64,000 nucleotides of DNA from Talpa occidentalis (GCF_014898055.3 NW_023600993.1:15838850-15902849), one strand, 5' to 3'; positions 23,890-33,845 are shown, counted from the stretch's first letter. The notes: generated by a model not told the origin, from the letters alone. Translations and numbers: made by a program.

Positions 23890-24823
23890 TTCATGAAATT
23901 TGAAGTATATAAAAATTAGATATAGAAAAATATCTGAATCCCATAAAAGGGTGTCACAAAGAGTAAGGTGGTAGGGGAGGAACCACATAACAAACCTATT
24001 AACAAACAAACAAAAATAGCATGTCAAACAGATGAGATTATAACTCACTTTTTCAACAGGGGATAAAATAGAGTAATAAGATGAGAAAAACATTTAAACA
24101 TAATAAGACATGAAAGAACAACACAAATTATAGTTAGAAAAACATGAGAAATGAAATCATAGAAATCAATGAAGAATTAGAAGAAAAATATTTCAGAAAT
24201 TATTATTTAGAAAAAAGCATAAAGGGAATTAAAACAAGCAATTCCTCAAGAAAATTAAAATATAAAGAGGAAGAATATTAAAAAAAATTTAAAGACACAT
24301 TACAAATTTGAAAGAAAACAACAAGTATAGAACATATGCAAAGAAGATACAGAATATGTATAATAGGACATATGCAACCAAAGATCTCATATACTAATAA
24401 AAATTTAGCGAATTGAAATCACTAGAATGACTAAGACTTTACTCAAATTCAACAGTACCCCATATAAATAATTTTAGACATCCAAACAAAAAGAGCAATT
24501 CATTTAGAAGGAAAAAAAATCATGTTTACCAGACTTTCTTAATACTAATTTTTTTTATGTAAAATGACAGTTTTGACTAAAGAAAGCATATTCAAAGAGA
24601 GAATGTATGAATCAAGTATATCTCACTAAACTGATTTTCAAAATAAAAGCAGAGTTGACATATAGCAAAATGCAAAACTCAGAGACATTTATCCCTGTGT
24701 GGCTCTCCCAAGTAATCTACTGCAGCATGCATTTTGATTACCAAAATAATTGGAAAGCTATGCATGAAAATACAATGCATATAAATATACTGCATTTAAA
24801 ACTAAGAATAAATTATAACTAGT
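23890..24823 (+). mobile_element. A-rich sequence, possible L1M/HAL1 fragment
   Basis: The plus strand is very A-rich with blocks like AATCAATGAAGAATTAGAAG and TTGAAAGAAAACAACAAG, resembling old L1M/HAL1 ORF1-side sequence. No frame survives. Low confidence. Confidence 0.3.
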
Positions 24824-24839
24824 AAGAAATTATAGTATA

Positions 24840-25103
24840 GGGCCTCCCCAGTGGCACAGTGGTTGAGCACTTGGTTGCGAAGCTGGCCACAGCCTCTACA
24901 GCACCGGTTCAATCCCCGGCAGCTGGGCGAGGGTCCTACATGGCGCACAGACCTCTCCTGCCGCCCGCTGCTCCCCTCAGCAGTGTACTTCATCCGTCTG
25001 CCCATTCTGTTCCCTGCTCTGGCTCTGGTGAATTCTTTCACCCTCCTGCGCTTCTGACTGTACTCAGTGCTTGTATAAGTAAATAAATAAATCTTAAAAA
25101 AAA
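24840..25103 (+). mobile_element. tRNA-derived SINE, subfamily B2, plus
   Basis: Full-length copy with a perfect target duplication AGAAATTATAGTATA just before 24840 and after 25103. The head begins GGGCCTCCCCAGTGGCACAG, with B box GGTTCAATCCC. The body keeps CTCCCCTCAGCAGTGTAC, and the tail junction 'tgtactcagtgcttgtat' marks subfamily B. The perfect duplication suggests a recent insertion. Confidence 0.96.
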
Positions 25104-25119
25104 AAGAAATTATAGTATA

Positions 25120-26340
25120 TCCTAAGTATGTGGACAAAAGTTATAAATCAATTAGAAATAAGAGGATAATGGAGAGAGCATGTCAAAATACATAATAGCT
25201 ATTATTATCCACAGGTGAAGTGATATTACTCCAAATTATATGCTATATGATAGGTTGGAGTAGAGGAAGAAAGTTTATTGGCTTATTTTGTCATCTTCTT
25301 AGTAAAGCAATTGACAATAATACTTGAAAGGCCTTTATAAAATCATTAACATTAAGCATAGTAAAAATCCGAACCTTGTTACAACAAACTATTAGAATAT
25401 TCTCTATCTAAAGGGTACTTATCCTATAGGTATATCCTCTTAATGAAAAATGATGGAAGGATAAACTATTGATTATTTAATCTGTAAGGGAGGGAGGAGC
25501 TAAAGTAAAAAGAACAAGGATAGAGTGTACACTTCTTTAAATGTGACTTGTTTTATAGATTTGACTTGAAACTATGTAAGTATTTTATGTAAAATGAGAC
25601 AGTATTATTTTTTAAATGTCTAAAATTTAAAATATGATGAATTAAAATGAACTAAATTGGAGGCATAGAAAAGGATTTTGTTATTTGGAACACATTAATT
25701 TGATAACTCACTAATGTTTTACAATGAATTACCAAAGAGTGACAAAATAAAAATTCAAACAATTTTTAATAATCATATTATTAGTGGTAGTTGTCAGTAT
25801 AATTTTGTTTTACTGTGTGCTCTGTGGATAAAATTAATGAATAATTATGTTATATTTTAATTCTAGCATCTCCAGTGTCCTTGACATCTGGAACTATTCA
25901 GAATCAAAGAGAATAGATGAAAATGTTAGATAAGACAAGTTATGTAAAAATCTTCTATTACTTACTTTGACATTAAGGATCTCTGTGATTTCATTCCTTG
26001 TTATATCACAAAAACATTTCTTGATTTGTAAATGACATATTACTCCTAAGTAATAAATATCTTTACTTCCTGTATTCTGGTCCTATTACAAGGAAACAGG
26101 GCATTTGAGAAGTTGCTGAACTCAGATATGGGGCAATTTGTGTATAAATTTCAAAACCTTTATAGATCTCATAGCAAGGAAGTTTTCAGTGACCACTACT
26201 GATGGGTCAAAATAATTCAAAAGATAAATTTGATGACTCTTTCACAGCCAACATTGACACAGTCTGTAAACCAATTAAAGTAACAACAACAAGAGAATCA
26301 GAATTTCAACTGTGGTTAATTAGTCATTTGAAAACCATTC
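25120..26340. other. Unassigned AT-rich non-coding DNA
   Basis: Very AT-rich with no recognised gene or repeat. A short open frame starting at 26202 runs into the downstream SINE and is spurious. Confidence 0.4.
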
Positions 26341-26357
26341 AAAAAAGACTAGTCACA

Positions 26358-26613
26358 GGCCTCTCTGGTTGCCTAAGGGTTGTCTTAGCTCTATCACCAC
26401 CATGGCCTGAGTTGGATCCCCGACCTGGGAGCTAACCCACAAGGGGCAGAGACCTCTCCTGTTTCACCTGCTGCTCTGCTTAGTAGTGGCAGTAGATCTG
26501 CCTTTTCTGCTCCCCACTCTGTCTGTGATGAATCCTCTCACCCACCCACCACCAACCTCTGGCCTGCACCCCAGTTCTTTTACACAAAAATAAATAAATA
26601 AATAAATAAATTT
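26358..26613 (+). mobile_element. tRNA-derived SINE, subfamily A, diverged, plus
   Basis: Old, mutated copy with a degenerate head (GGCCTCTCTGGTTGCCTAAG) but a perfect 17-bp target duplication AAAAAAGACTAGTCACA at 26341-26357 and 26614-26630. The tail is ATAAATAAATAAATAAATAA. It forms a tail-to-tail inverted pair with the next SINE, 42 bp away. Confidence 0.92.
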
Positions 26614-26655
26614 AAAAAAGACTAGTCACAATTAGAGAATGATAATAGACTGCTT

Positions 26656-26905
26656 TTTTTTTTTTTTGAAGATTTATCTATTTATGTAAGAGCTGGGGTA
26701 CTGGCCAGAGGTGCGGGAGGGTGAGAGGATTCACCAGAGGTAGAGCAGGGAGCAGAACAGGCAGACGGACCAAAAACACTGCTGAGGGGAGCAGCAGGCA
26801 AGACAGGGCCTCTCCACGTGGGTGTCAACCTGGCTGGCGAGGAATCGAACTGGTGTACAGAGGCTGTGGACAGCTTCACAGCACTGTGCTCAGCCTGCTG
26901 CGCCC
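26656..26905 (-). mobile_element. tRNA-derived SINE, subfamily A, minus
   Basis: Minus copy with its tail at 26656 (T run, then GAAGATTTATCTATTTATG). The junction AGAGCTGGGGTACTGGCCAG marks subfamily A. The tRNA-like head is clipped: it ends in GCTGCGCC without the usual GGGGAGGCCC. Short flanks TAGACTG occur on both sides, so the 5' truncation happened at insertion. Confidence 0.9.
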
Positions 26906-27673
26906 TAGACTGATTATTTCCATTTATCCCTTCTTTTGACCTGTCTGCATATTTGATGATACTAAGAAACTGTTGTTAAATTTTTAGATCCTGTCATGAC
27001 AATGTGGCTATGTTAAAAAAAAGAGCTTTCATATTATAGAGACATAACAATTTTTACAGATGAAATGATGTTTGATTAAAATATGGAAGAGATGGAAAGT
27101 GAATTAAAATGAATCATGTGGCCATGAATTCATAACAGGTAGTATTCAGCATAAAACTAGCATTCAGTCTAGATTTGTACGTGCTTTGAAATGTTTCATA
27201 ATTATAAGTTAAAAAATTAACAGTAAGTACAAGCTGGTGTTCGAGATAGCAGAGCACATAAATAACAGACATGGAAACAACCTCTCCCCTCATCCTCCGT
27301 GGGCACACACTAGGGATATTTTTATCCTTCTTTCTCCAGGACTATTCTTTTCCTTTTAATGCCATATTTGTTCAGAGCTGCTCAGTCTCTTCTCACAAGG
27401 CACCAGTCTTAGCATCTCATTTATTTCTTGTTATTTTTGTCATTCCTAGAGCTTGTCAGCCTTTCATTGTGTTTATTGTAATAGAACAAACCTTGTCCTA
27501 GGACCATCTTGAGTTCTGCTCTTTAATAACATTTCTTTCAACACTAACCCTGAAGTAGTTGTGAGCATGCTTGTAGGCTAAAATAGATATCTCTTTCATG
27601 GCCAAGTTCTGTCAAATTTATTTATTTGGACATTGTGAGATCAATTTTTTTTATGGGCTTTTGGTTAGATGAG
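26906..27673. other. Unassigned non-coding DNA before the provirus
   Basis: No gene was recognised. It ends with ATGAG at 27669-27673, the left target duplication of the endogenous retrovirus. Confidence 0.5.
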
Positions 27674-27804
27674 TGTAAGGGGCAGGACAGGGCACAAGGC
27701 AGGTTTTCTGATCCCATGCAGACCGGGTAAAGGAGGAGTCAGAGTCCTCAGTAGTTTTGCAGGTTTTTTATTTGGGGTTCACCAGGCATATGGCAGGCAG
27801 GGGT

Positions 27805-27844
27805 GCTGGGGGCCGGGAGGCTGGCAGGCCTCCCAGCCCCCAGC
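27805..27844 (-). promoter_or_regulatory. GC-rich hairpin upstream of the LTR poly(A) signal
   Basis: An inner 7-bp stem GGGAGGC/GCCTCCC (27815-27821 with 27828-27834) has a 6-base loop. An outer 8-bp stem GCTGGGGG/CCCCCAGC (27805-27812 with 27837-27844) is separated from it by a two-base bulge on each side. In transcript sense it lies about 35 nt upstream of AATAAA, a position that in exogenous retroviruses often holds a hairpin affecting 3' processing. The other LTR has one C fewer in the outer arm. Confidence 0.6.
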
Positions 27845-27910
27845 AAATCCTCACTCTATCTGGGCCCTCTGGTGATCTCGGCTTCTCTTTCGACTTCTGC
27901 TTCGGCTTCT

Positions 27911-27953
<43 letters not shown>
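27911..27953 (-). repeat. (CAG)14 trinucleotide repeat in the 3' LTR
   Basis: Fourteen uninterrupted GCT units (CAG on the element's sense strand). The other LTR has exactly the same number at about 29621-29662. Frames through it give runs of Leu, Cys or Ser/Ala, but no protein is implied. Trinucleotide tracts of this purity are unusual inside a mammalian LTR. Confidence 0.95.
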
Positions 27954-27955
<2 letters not shown>

Positions 27956-28141
27956 CTGGGGCTGCTCGCGTCCCCCGTGACGCCGCCCTTAAAAGCACAG
28001 TCTTAGCTCAGCTGAATCCCATCTACCTATGCCCACACCCTATTCCAGGTGCCCACCATCAGGCATGCATTCAGGACAAGGATCCATCATCTATCCTGAT
28101 GGCAGAAGGGCAGAAAAGCCTGATATTTTCTTTACCCTACA

Positions 28142-28163
28142 GTCCACCCCCTCAGGGTTTCTG
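28142..28163 (-). promoter_or_regulatory. Polypurine tract of the endogenous retrovirus
   Basis: In element sense the bases just before the 3' LTR read CCCTGAGGGGGTGGAC, directly followed by TGTAGGG. A G-rich purine tract immediately upstream of U3 is the plus-strand priming site of retroviruses. A 15-base copy of its upstream part, CAGAAACCCTGAGGG, occurs again at 28540-28554. Confidence 0.75.
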
Positions 28164-29084
28164 CCATACAGTCTATACATATATACACAATTTTCTAAGC
28201 AAACAAACAATGCAGCCATGGCCCACAAAAGCAAATACATCAAATAACAAAATACAACATAACAAAATACAACAGAACACAAATAAGTCCAGGCAGGGCA
28301 CCAACCAAGTGCAAAGACAATTATTGGTACCAGCAGATGAGCCACCAAATCTGCTGCCGAAGGCACTGCTCATGCGAGGGAGGGGAAATCACACACGGCA
28401 TCTGCTATAACACACCAGGAGCCGTCAGGCTTCCTGGCCTTCTCTGGCTGTAGTCTCGGCTACAAGGCACACACAGCATCCACCCAGGATGCACTAGCTC
28501 TGGGATTGGCAATTTTATTCTGTTGGGGGTAATCGCCAACCCTCAGGGTTTCTGTCTGCAGTCGCTCCAACACTCGGCCTTCATGGCCACCCATGCGACT
28601 CACAGACCCCTGCTCTCAAGCCAACCCACTGCACAAGCACATGGGTCGGGGATCCAAACTTTGCATTTGGCTTGGGCTCCACCCCAAGCCACATTCCCCA
28701 CCCGTCCCCAAGGACGGGCTCCTCAGCTCCTCACCCTCACTCAAGAATGAGCAGGGCATCACCCATAGGTGATTTTACGAGACTCACAGGGCTTCAGCAT
28801 ACCCAGGCTGCTTAACAGCCGCTTTAGGGCTTCTCAACTTAGCATCAGTACCAGCTTTTGCCACCTTAGTTGGCTTTTCTCCTCCACCTGGCCACTGGGC
28901 ATACACAGGCTGCTTTTGGCCATCTAGGCCCACTGGCCACCCCAGATTCTCAAAAAATAAACATAACCTGCTAAGGTCCTCCGCCTTCTGGCGGGATTGT
29001 CAGTCCAAAATCATCAGTTCATCAGTCTATCAGTCCATTGGCCTCTCCCTGCTTCAGCAATGGCCTGCTGCCTCAGGGGTCATT

Positions 29085-29222
29085 GGCTGGTCCTTTCCGG
29101 TGTCGTTGGCTGGTCCTATCCGGTGTCGTTGGCTGGTCCTATCCGGTGTCGTTGGCTGGTCCTATCTGGTGTCGTTGGCTGGTCCTTTCCGGTGTCGTTG
29201 GCTGGTCCTTTCGGGCGTCTCC
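29085..29222 (-). repeat. 23-bp minisatellite, six copies, in the ERV leader
   Basis: The plus-strand unit begins GGCTGGTCCTTTCCGGTGTC, ends GTT, and is repeated six times without gaps; the last copy is partly diverged (TTTCGGGCGTCTCC). In element sense it lies about 160 nt after the 5' LTR, where retroviral packaging and dimerisation signals usually lie. Copies alternate between TTTCC and TATCC variants. Frames across it are repeat-generated and not genes. Confidence 0.93.
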
Positions 29223-29383
29223 TTCACGCCAGGTCTCATCCTGTAGCTCGTGGACGTATCCATCTTCTATACCGCCATGGTGCCTCCAGCGTCGTCACAG
29301 GCAAAGTCTGTTCTCCTTAGTCCCTCCAGGTCTTCGGAGGGCTCCAATACCCGTCTGCATGGATCTTGCCGACATACGCCAAT

Positions 29384-29619
29384 TGTAAAGGGCAGGACAT
29401 GGCACAGTGCAGGTTTTCTGATCCCATGCAGACCGGGTAAAGGAGGAGTCAGAGTCCTCAGTAGTTTTGCAGGTTTTTTATTTGGGGTTCACCAGGCATA
29501 TGGCAGGCAGGGGTGCTGGGGGCCGGGAGGCTGGCAGGCCTCCCAGCCCCAGCAAATCCTCACTCTATCTGGGCCCTCTGGTGATCTCGGCTTCTCTTTC
29601 GACTTCTGCTTCGGCTTCT

Positions 29620-29664
<45 letters not shown>

Positions 29665-29849
29665 CTGGGGCTGCTCGCGTCCCCCGTGACGCCGCCCTTA
29701 AAAGCACAGTCTTAGCTCAGCTGAATCCCATCTACCTATGCCCACACCCTATTCCAGGTGCCACCATCAGGCATGCATTCAGGACAAGGATCCATCATCT
29801 ATCCTGATGGCAGAAGGGCAGAAAAGCCTGATATTTTCTTTACCCTACA
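29384..29849 (-). repeat. 5' LTR of the endogenous retrovirus
   Basis: 466-bp LTR almost identical to the one at 27674-28141, including (CAG)14 and the same TATA-like and AATAAA signals. It would be the promoter copy. After its end in element sense comes AT, then TGGCGTATGTCGGC; this starts with the TGG expected of a primer-binding site, but I cannot match it to the 3' end of a particular tRNA. Confidence 0.92.
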
Positions 29850-29854
29850 ATGAG

Positions 29855-30673
29855 TGTATTTTAGTTGGCACTAGACATGCAGTGGGTGTTAAAAATACAC
29901 TTGACATCCCTAATTGCAATACTGCTTATTGCCTGTTCTTGTAGACACCTGCTTTAGAGCAGCTAGCCCATCCAAGCTACAGACATGTGGGCCAGGTGTT
30001 TCTAATAGACAGCACAGGTCATGAGGGTATAAACGACAATCATTTTAAATCCTCTATAATCACAGGGTTCCAAGAACTTTTAAAAGCAAAAGTTGACTTA
30101 CTTGGCAATTGCCTGGAAGAAGTCTTTTTTAAACATGACCTCAGTTCTGCTTGACCAGGTAGATTGGGCAACAAGAGAAGATTTAACTTTTTAAAAAATG
30201 GAGAACACAGAGCCATAATTTGCGTTGTTAAAGTTGGTAATATGTTTTTATGTAAATTTCAGAAGCAATTTGAATCTTTAACAGTAAGATTTTTATTCAA
30301 TTTTGATGTATTAAACTATTTTTTTTTGCCAAGATGTCTCAACTTCAGGATGAAAAAAAGCTGAAAATTAGATTTCCAGTTATATCAAACCACAAACTTA
30401 ATCATTGTCCTCTAGCTTGAGCTGCACATTTCCTTGCAATTAAGCTCTTTAATAACTGTTCCACATGTTCTTCCTTTCTCATGACCCTGGCAATTTTGAT
30501 CATAGCCAAGGTCATCAACATTTTCACATGGAGTTGCTAAGTCCCAGGGAGCAACATAATTTTTTAACTCCTGGAGTATGTGGAATAAAATGAGAGTCCT
30601 GATCCTTGGAGTTATGCCAGCGCTGGCACTGATATTTGGAATGCCTAGAAGCAAATAGCTCCTGTAGTACACT
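29855..30673. other. Unassigned, probably unique sequence
   Basis: No gene or recognisable repeat was seen. The balanced composition near 30160-30330 and 30410-30660 looks like unique mammalian sequence, possibly conserved. The minus frame at 30412-30672 is unsupported. Confidence 0.35.
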
Positions 30674-30948
30674 GAATGTGTATCCCTCCAAATCCATAAC
30701 TTGAAGTCCTAATTCCCAGTCGTGTTTGGAGTAGGGCCTTCATCAATGGTGTCTTCATACAGAGATACTTGAGAAGTGTCCCTAATCTTTAAATCTGTAA
30801 ACAGGCTCTCACTGTTATGGCACCTTCATCTGGGGTTTCCAGAACTGTGAAAAATATCATGAAAACATCCACAGAAAGCCACCTAGTCACAGGCCGTGCA
30901 GTTCATGGGGTTTCTGGTACAGCAGCCCAATTGGACTGACAGCTCACT
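30674..30948 (+). mobile_element. ERVL-MaLR LTR fragment (MLT1/MST type), plus
   Basis: Sense-strand MaLR blocks appear in order: ACTGAATGTGTATCCCTCCA, AATCCATAACTTGAAGTCCT, 'ttggagtagggcctt', then TTCCAGAACTGTGAAAAATA and TACAGCAGCCCAATTGGACT near the end. The middle has been deleted, giving about 275 bp. It is the opposite orientation to the related fossil at 17113-17506. Confidence 0.75.
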
Positions 30949-33700
30949 TAATATAGAGTCGGTTTTGTTCCAAGTTCCACAAAATCACTAGGAAACACTG
31001 CAACACACCACTGTCTCCACCGTTGAATCGTTTTTGACGTTCACAGCATATTTTCTCTTTAATTGAAAACATGGAATTTTGAAACAAACTTAATTAAAGG
31101 TAAAATGTTTCCATAACTAAATAAGAGACTGATATTTGAACTATAAAGAGTCCTATGTAATAGTAATTTTTGATTTGTTTCCAAGGCTATGAGGGGAATA
31201 AAGTAGAAATTTAAATGGCAGGCTTGAGGAGAAAGGTCAAATGCAGCTGCAGGCAAATGAAACGTGAAGTTTAAAAGCTTCTGTGTTACACTGGACTCCA
31301 AAGCTGTTATTTTTTACAGGGTTCTAAAGTTGGCAATCAAAATTTTCCCATACGTCGATGAAAACAGTGAATTAATGTAACCCTCTTAAAAATAAATATA
31401 CTTAAGTGGATGTTTCAGTACTTTAGAGCCAAGTAATCTGATCACAAACCTCAGGAAGAAAAAGGAAAATACACCTGGGAAATATTTCTGAAAGTGTGAA
31501 TTTGGCTGTCACCACATATATTTGCTTAGCTTCATCACAAAAAGCTACAGTTATTTCAGGTAGTCCCCTCCGAATTCCTGTTTTTGGTCAATGGATTGTC
31601 CCATGTCCCACACATGCTTGTTTGCATTTCTTCTGCTGGTTGATCCGCATCATCCTGGTTTTCTGTAGTTTTTGTGCTAAGGTGAAACATGAATATCTTC
31701 AAAATATAACGTATAATAAGATGAGTCTGACAGGTCTGGTAAACTTCTAAAAAGAAGAAAACAATGTACGTTTTTTAGGGCTTCATCATAATGATGACCA
31801 GAACTTCTGCTTGCTGGTCAAGCTTGGGGAATAATTCCTGTCTACCTATTTTTCTACCAAATGCCTATGCATTAAAAAAGACAAAAATCTCAGCAACGCT
31901 TAACATATCAGTTACACCACTAAATAGCTGTTAATCCATATTTTCTATAAACTTTAGTGCTAAGAGTAAAATCAAGTATAAAAACTGAACTGTTGTAAAG
32001 GAGTGAAAATGCCAGTAGTTGTCAGATTAGAGTAACTCCTCTGCTGAATAATTCACAATTCATGCTTGTGACTTTAACGTTCTAAAAAGAAAAACAAAGC
32101 AACTATTTTATCTCTCTACCTGCTTTTAGGTTCAAATGCAATCAAACTACTTGACATGGAATAAAAAGGCCTTTTACCCCTTGATTCTAATTTTTTGGTT
32201 CAGGTTTCTGAAATGTGGAAAATAGATTTTAGTCTCATTAGCAAGAGAACTTTCAACAATCATTATCCAAAGTTTGAACTGGTTCCTAGCACAGGTGGAG
32301 GCTTCACTCTCAGCAGACAACTGCTTGGCTGTGCCACTGCAGATATAATGGACATTAAAATGTTAAATAACATCATCAGACATTTAAGGTTCAAATCGCA
32401 ACCAAACAAACAATCAAATCACAAACCATCAAATCTCAGTTGCTCCATGCACTAAGGCACATTACTTGTGTGTATTTATCATCATCATTCATAAAATATT
32501 GTGTAGATCAAATCAAATACTATCATAAATGGGGTAATCATAATTTATCATACAGACTGAGTTGTTTTGATATGGAAGAGGTTATTATTAATAATTATGT
32601 CAACATCCAGGTATTATATTCTGGACATTCTACATATTAAAAGACTTTCAAAATACCTGAGACAACAAAGTGATGAATAGATGTTAACTCTTATTGTTAT
32701 AATCTTACTATTGTTTTAGCAGCCCTCATAAAAGGCAGAACCCTTCAGGTTTCTTCCCAACCTTAAAAGTCTAAGATTTGCTAATAAATAGCTGTTATTT
32801 GCTGATCCCAATGAATCCATTACTAAAGGATCCAGCTCAGGTGGGAGCCTAGAGAGGGCAAGGTAGAAGGGTGAGTGTGAAGAAATATGTTTTTTTTTCT
32901 AGAATCAATGTGCTTTGTCTTCAGAACTCCAGCTGAGCAAAAAATGGAGACTATCTCTGTCAAATCTGTGGAAGAGATCACTTTATCACACTGGCCACTT
33001 TCTTTCTATCAACTTTGTATCATAAAAACCAGTGCACTGTGTTGATGATATTCTCTGTTATGACATGTGGTGACATGATTGATATGAAGCAACTTTCATG
33101 TTGCATAAGAGAAAAGAAAATAGTGGTACCTTGCAACCAAGGGAGAGTATCAGGCCCAGAGGATCTCTCTGAGTCTTTGAAGGGGTGCAGAAACATTTGT
33201 CTTCTTATTTCTTGTTAAGCTAAGAAGGAAAAAGCTGAAACCACATTATTGCAAGATAAGATGTAGTAGAGAGAATATGTTGATGCTTCTAACTCTTTTG
33301 TTGTTAAAGGATAATTTTCAGAAAAGATAATATAATGACTCTCAAACAGATATAAATTGGACATGTGTTAAAGATTTTATTTAATTAATTAACGAAATAA
33401 GACGACCAGCAGATGTCAAACCAGTTTAAGGAAGAATCCTAAGAACTGGCATATGTGTAAATCTAGATTGTTGAAATGAATGTACAAATAAATGGAAGGC
33501 AAAACTGACTTCTTCCAGAGAGAACAAAGTCAATTGAACCTCTGACAAAGAGAATTTTTATATCTTTAGATGTGAATTATTTTGAATTGCTTTCATTGAT
33601 CAGAAACTAACAGTACTAGTTGTAAGATTGGTCCCATGGAGTCAGAATCAAATCATTCAAAGGTGAGCCCTAGAGTAGGGTATGATAAACAGAAGAAAAT
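30949..33700. other. Unassigned, largely unique non-coding DNA
   Basis: No gene was recognised. The frame at 32195-32455 and its surroundings (32100-32460) have low repeat content and mixed composition that could reflect a conserved non-coding element. No splice-and-frame pattern convinced me of an exon. Confidence 0.35.
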
Positions 33701-33702
33701 CA

Positions 33703-33845
33703 CCTATTTTTATAAATAAAGTTTTATTGGAACACAGCCATGTCCATTTCTTTATTGTTAACATGCTAAATGGCAGAATGAATAGATGCCACCTTGTGAC
33801 TTGCATATCTGAAATGTTTACTATTGGACTCTTTACAGTACAGAT
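33703..33845 (+). mobile_element. hAT-type DNA transposon fossil
   Basis: Contains AAATAAAGTTTTATTGGAAC and ACAGCCATGTCCATTTCTTT, then TTTACTATTGGACTCTTTAC. This is the well-known mammalian repeat reading 'ttttattggaacacagccac ... ctatctggccctttacag'. I assign it to the hAT superfamily with moderate confidence. Frames on both strands here (33657-33897) are repeat-derived. Confidence 0.65.

Larger units (their letters stand above)
27674..28141 (-). repeat. 3' LTR of the endogenous retrovirus
   Basis: The minus strand runs TGTAGGGTAAAG...CCTTACA. U3 carries a TTTTAAGG TATA-like box. A (CAG)14 tract follows at about 27911-27953, then a GC-rich hairpin at 27805-27844, AATAAA in the context CCCCAAATAAAAAACC near 27770, and a short U5. 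If transcription starts 25-30 bases past the TATA-like box, the CAG tract and hairpin lie in R and so at both ends of the RNA. It differs from the 5' LTR by an extra C at two sites and about four substitutions, all in the first 30 bases of the plus strand. Confidence 0.92.
28142..29383 (-). other. Interior of the endogenous retrovirus, no recognisable gag/pol/env
   Basis: The 1242-bp interior has no reverse transcriptase, protease or integrase motif in any frame I read. A minus-strand frame at 28091-28366 encodes 91 residues rich in hydrophobic amino acids (for example LVAHLLVPIIVFALGW). It could be a vestige of an envelope membrane segment or chance, and it runs into the LTR. The right end (leader in element sense) holds a six-copy 23-bp repeat. 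Two perfect 15-bp repeats ATAACAAAATACAAC lie at 28244-28273. Confidence 0.7.
27674..29849 (-). mobile_element. Short, young, probably non-autonomous endogenous retrovirus
   Basis: This 2176-bp element is bounded by two LTRs of 468 and 466 bp and flanked by a perfect 5-bp target duplication ATGAG (27669-27673 and 29850-29854). It lies on the minus strand: AATAAA signals, the purine-rich tract (28142-28153) and the leader order all agree. The LTRs differ by only about four substitutions and two 1-bp indels, so the insertion is recent. The interior is only 1242 bp. I could recognise no gag, pol or env domain in any frame, so it should depend on enzymes supplied by another element, as ETn or VL30 elements do in mouse. 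Retroviral family is unclear; a 5-bp duplication is reported for several groups. No sign of present function is visible from sequence. Confidence 0.92.

Noticed and set aside
28240..28280. Direct repeats considered as a CRISPR-like or satellite array
   Set aside because: Only two 15-bp units without spacers, in mammalian DNA inside an ERV.
27757..28410. 217-codon ORF, the longest in the window
   Set aside because: It runs antisense through the LTR, across the CAG/GCT tract (giving poly-Leu) and into the ERV interior. Length comes from repeat composition, not coding selection.
29085..29222. Similarity of GGCTGGTCC units to the start of Y RNA genes
   Set aside because: Only nine bases match; no Y RNA stem or terminator follows.
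28997..29388. Repetitive-protein ORFs (Trp/Leu/Gly-rich)
   Set aside because: They are the 23-bp minisatellite read in two frames, antisense to the ERV.
29250..29807. 185-codon ORF on the plus strand
   Set aside because: Same cause: antisense to the 5' LTR with the same poly-Leu tract; duplicated from the other LTR.
30412..30672. 86-codon minus ORF considered as an exon
   Set aside because: No recognisable domain, splice context or similarity; it ends at an MLT1-type LTR.
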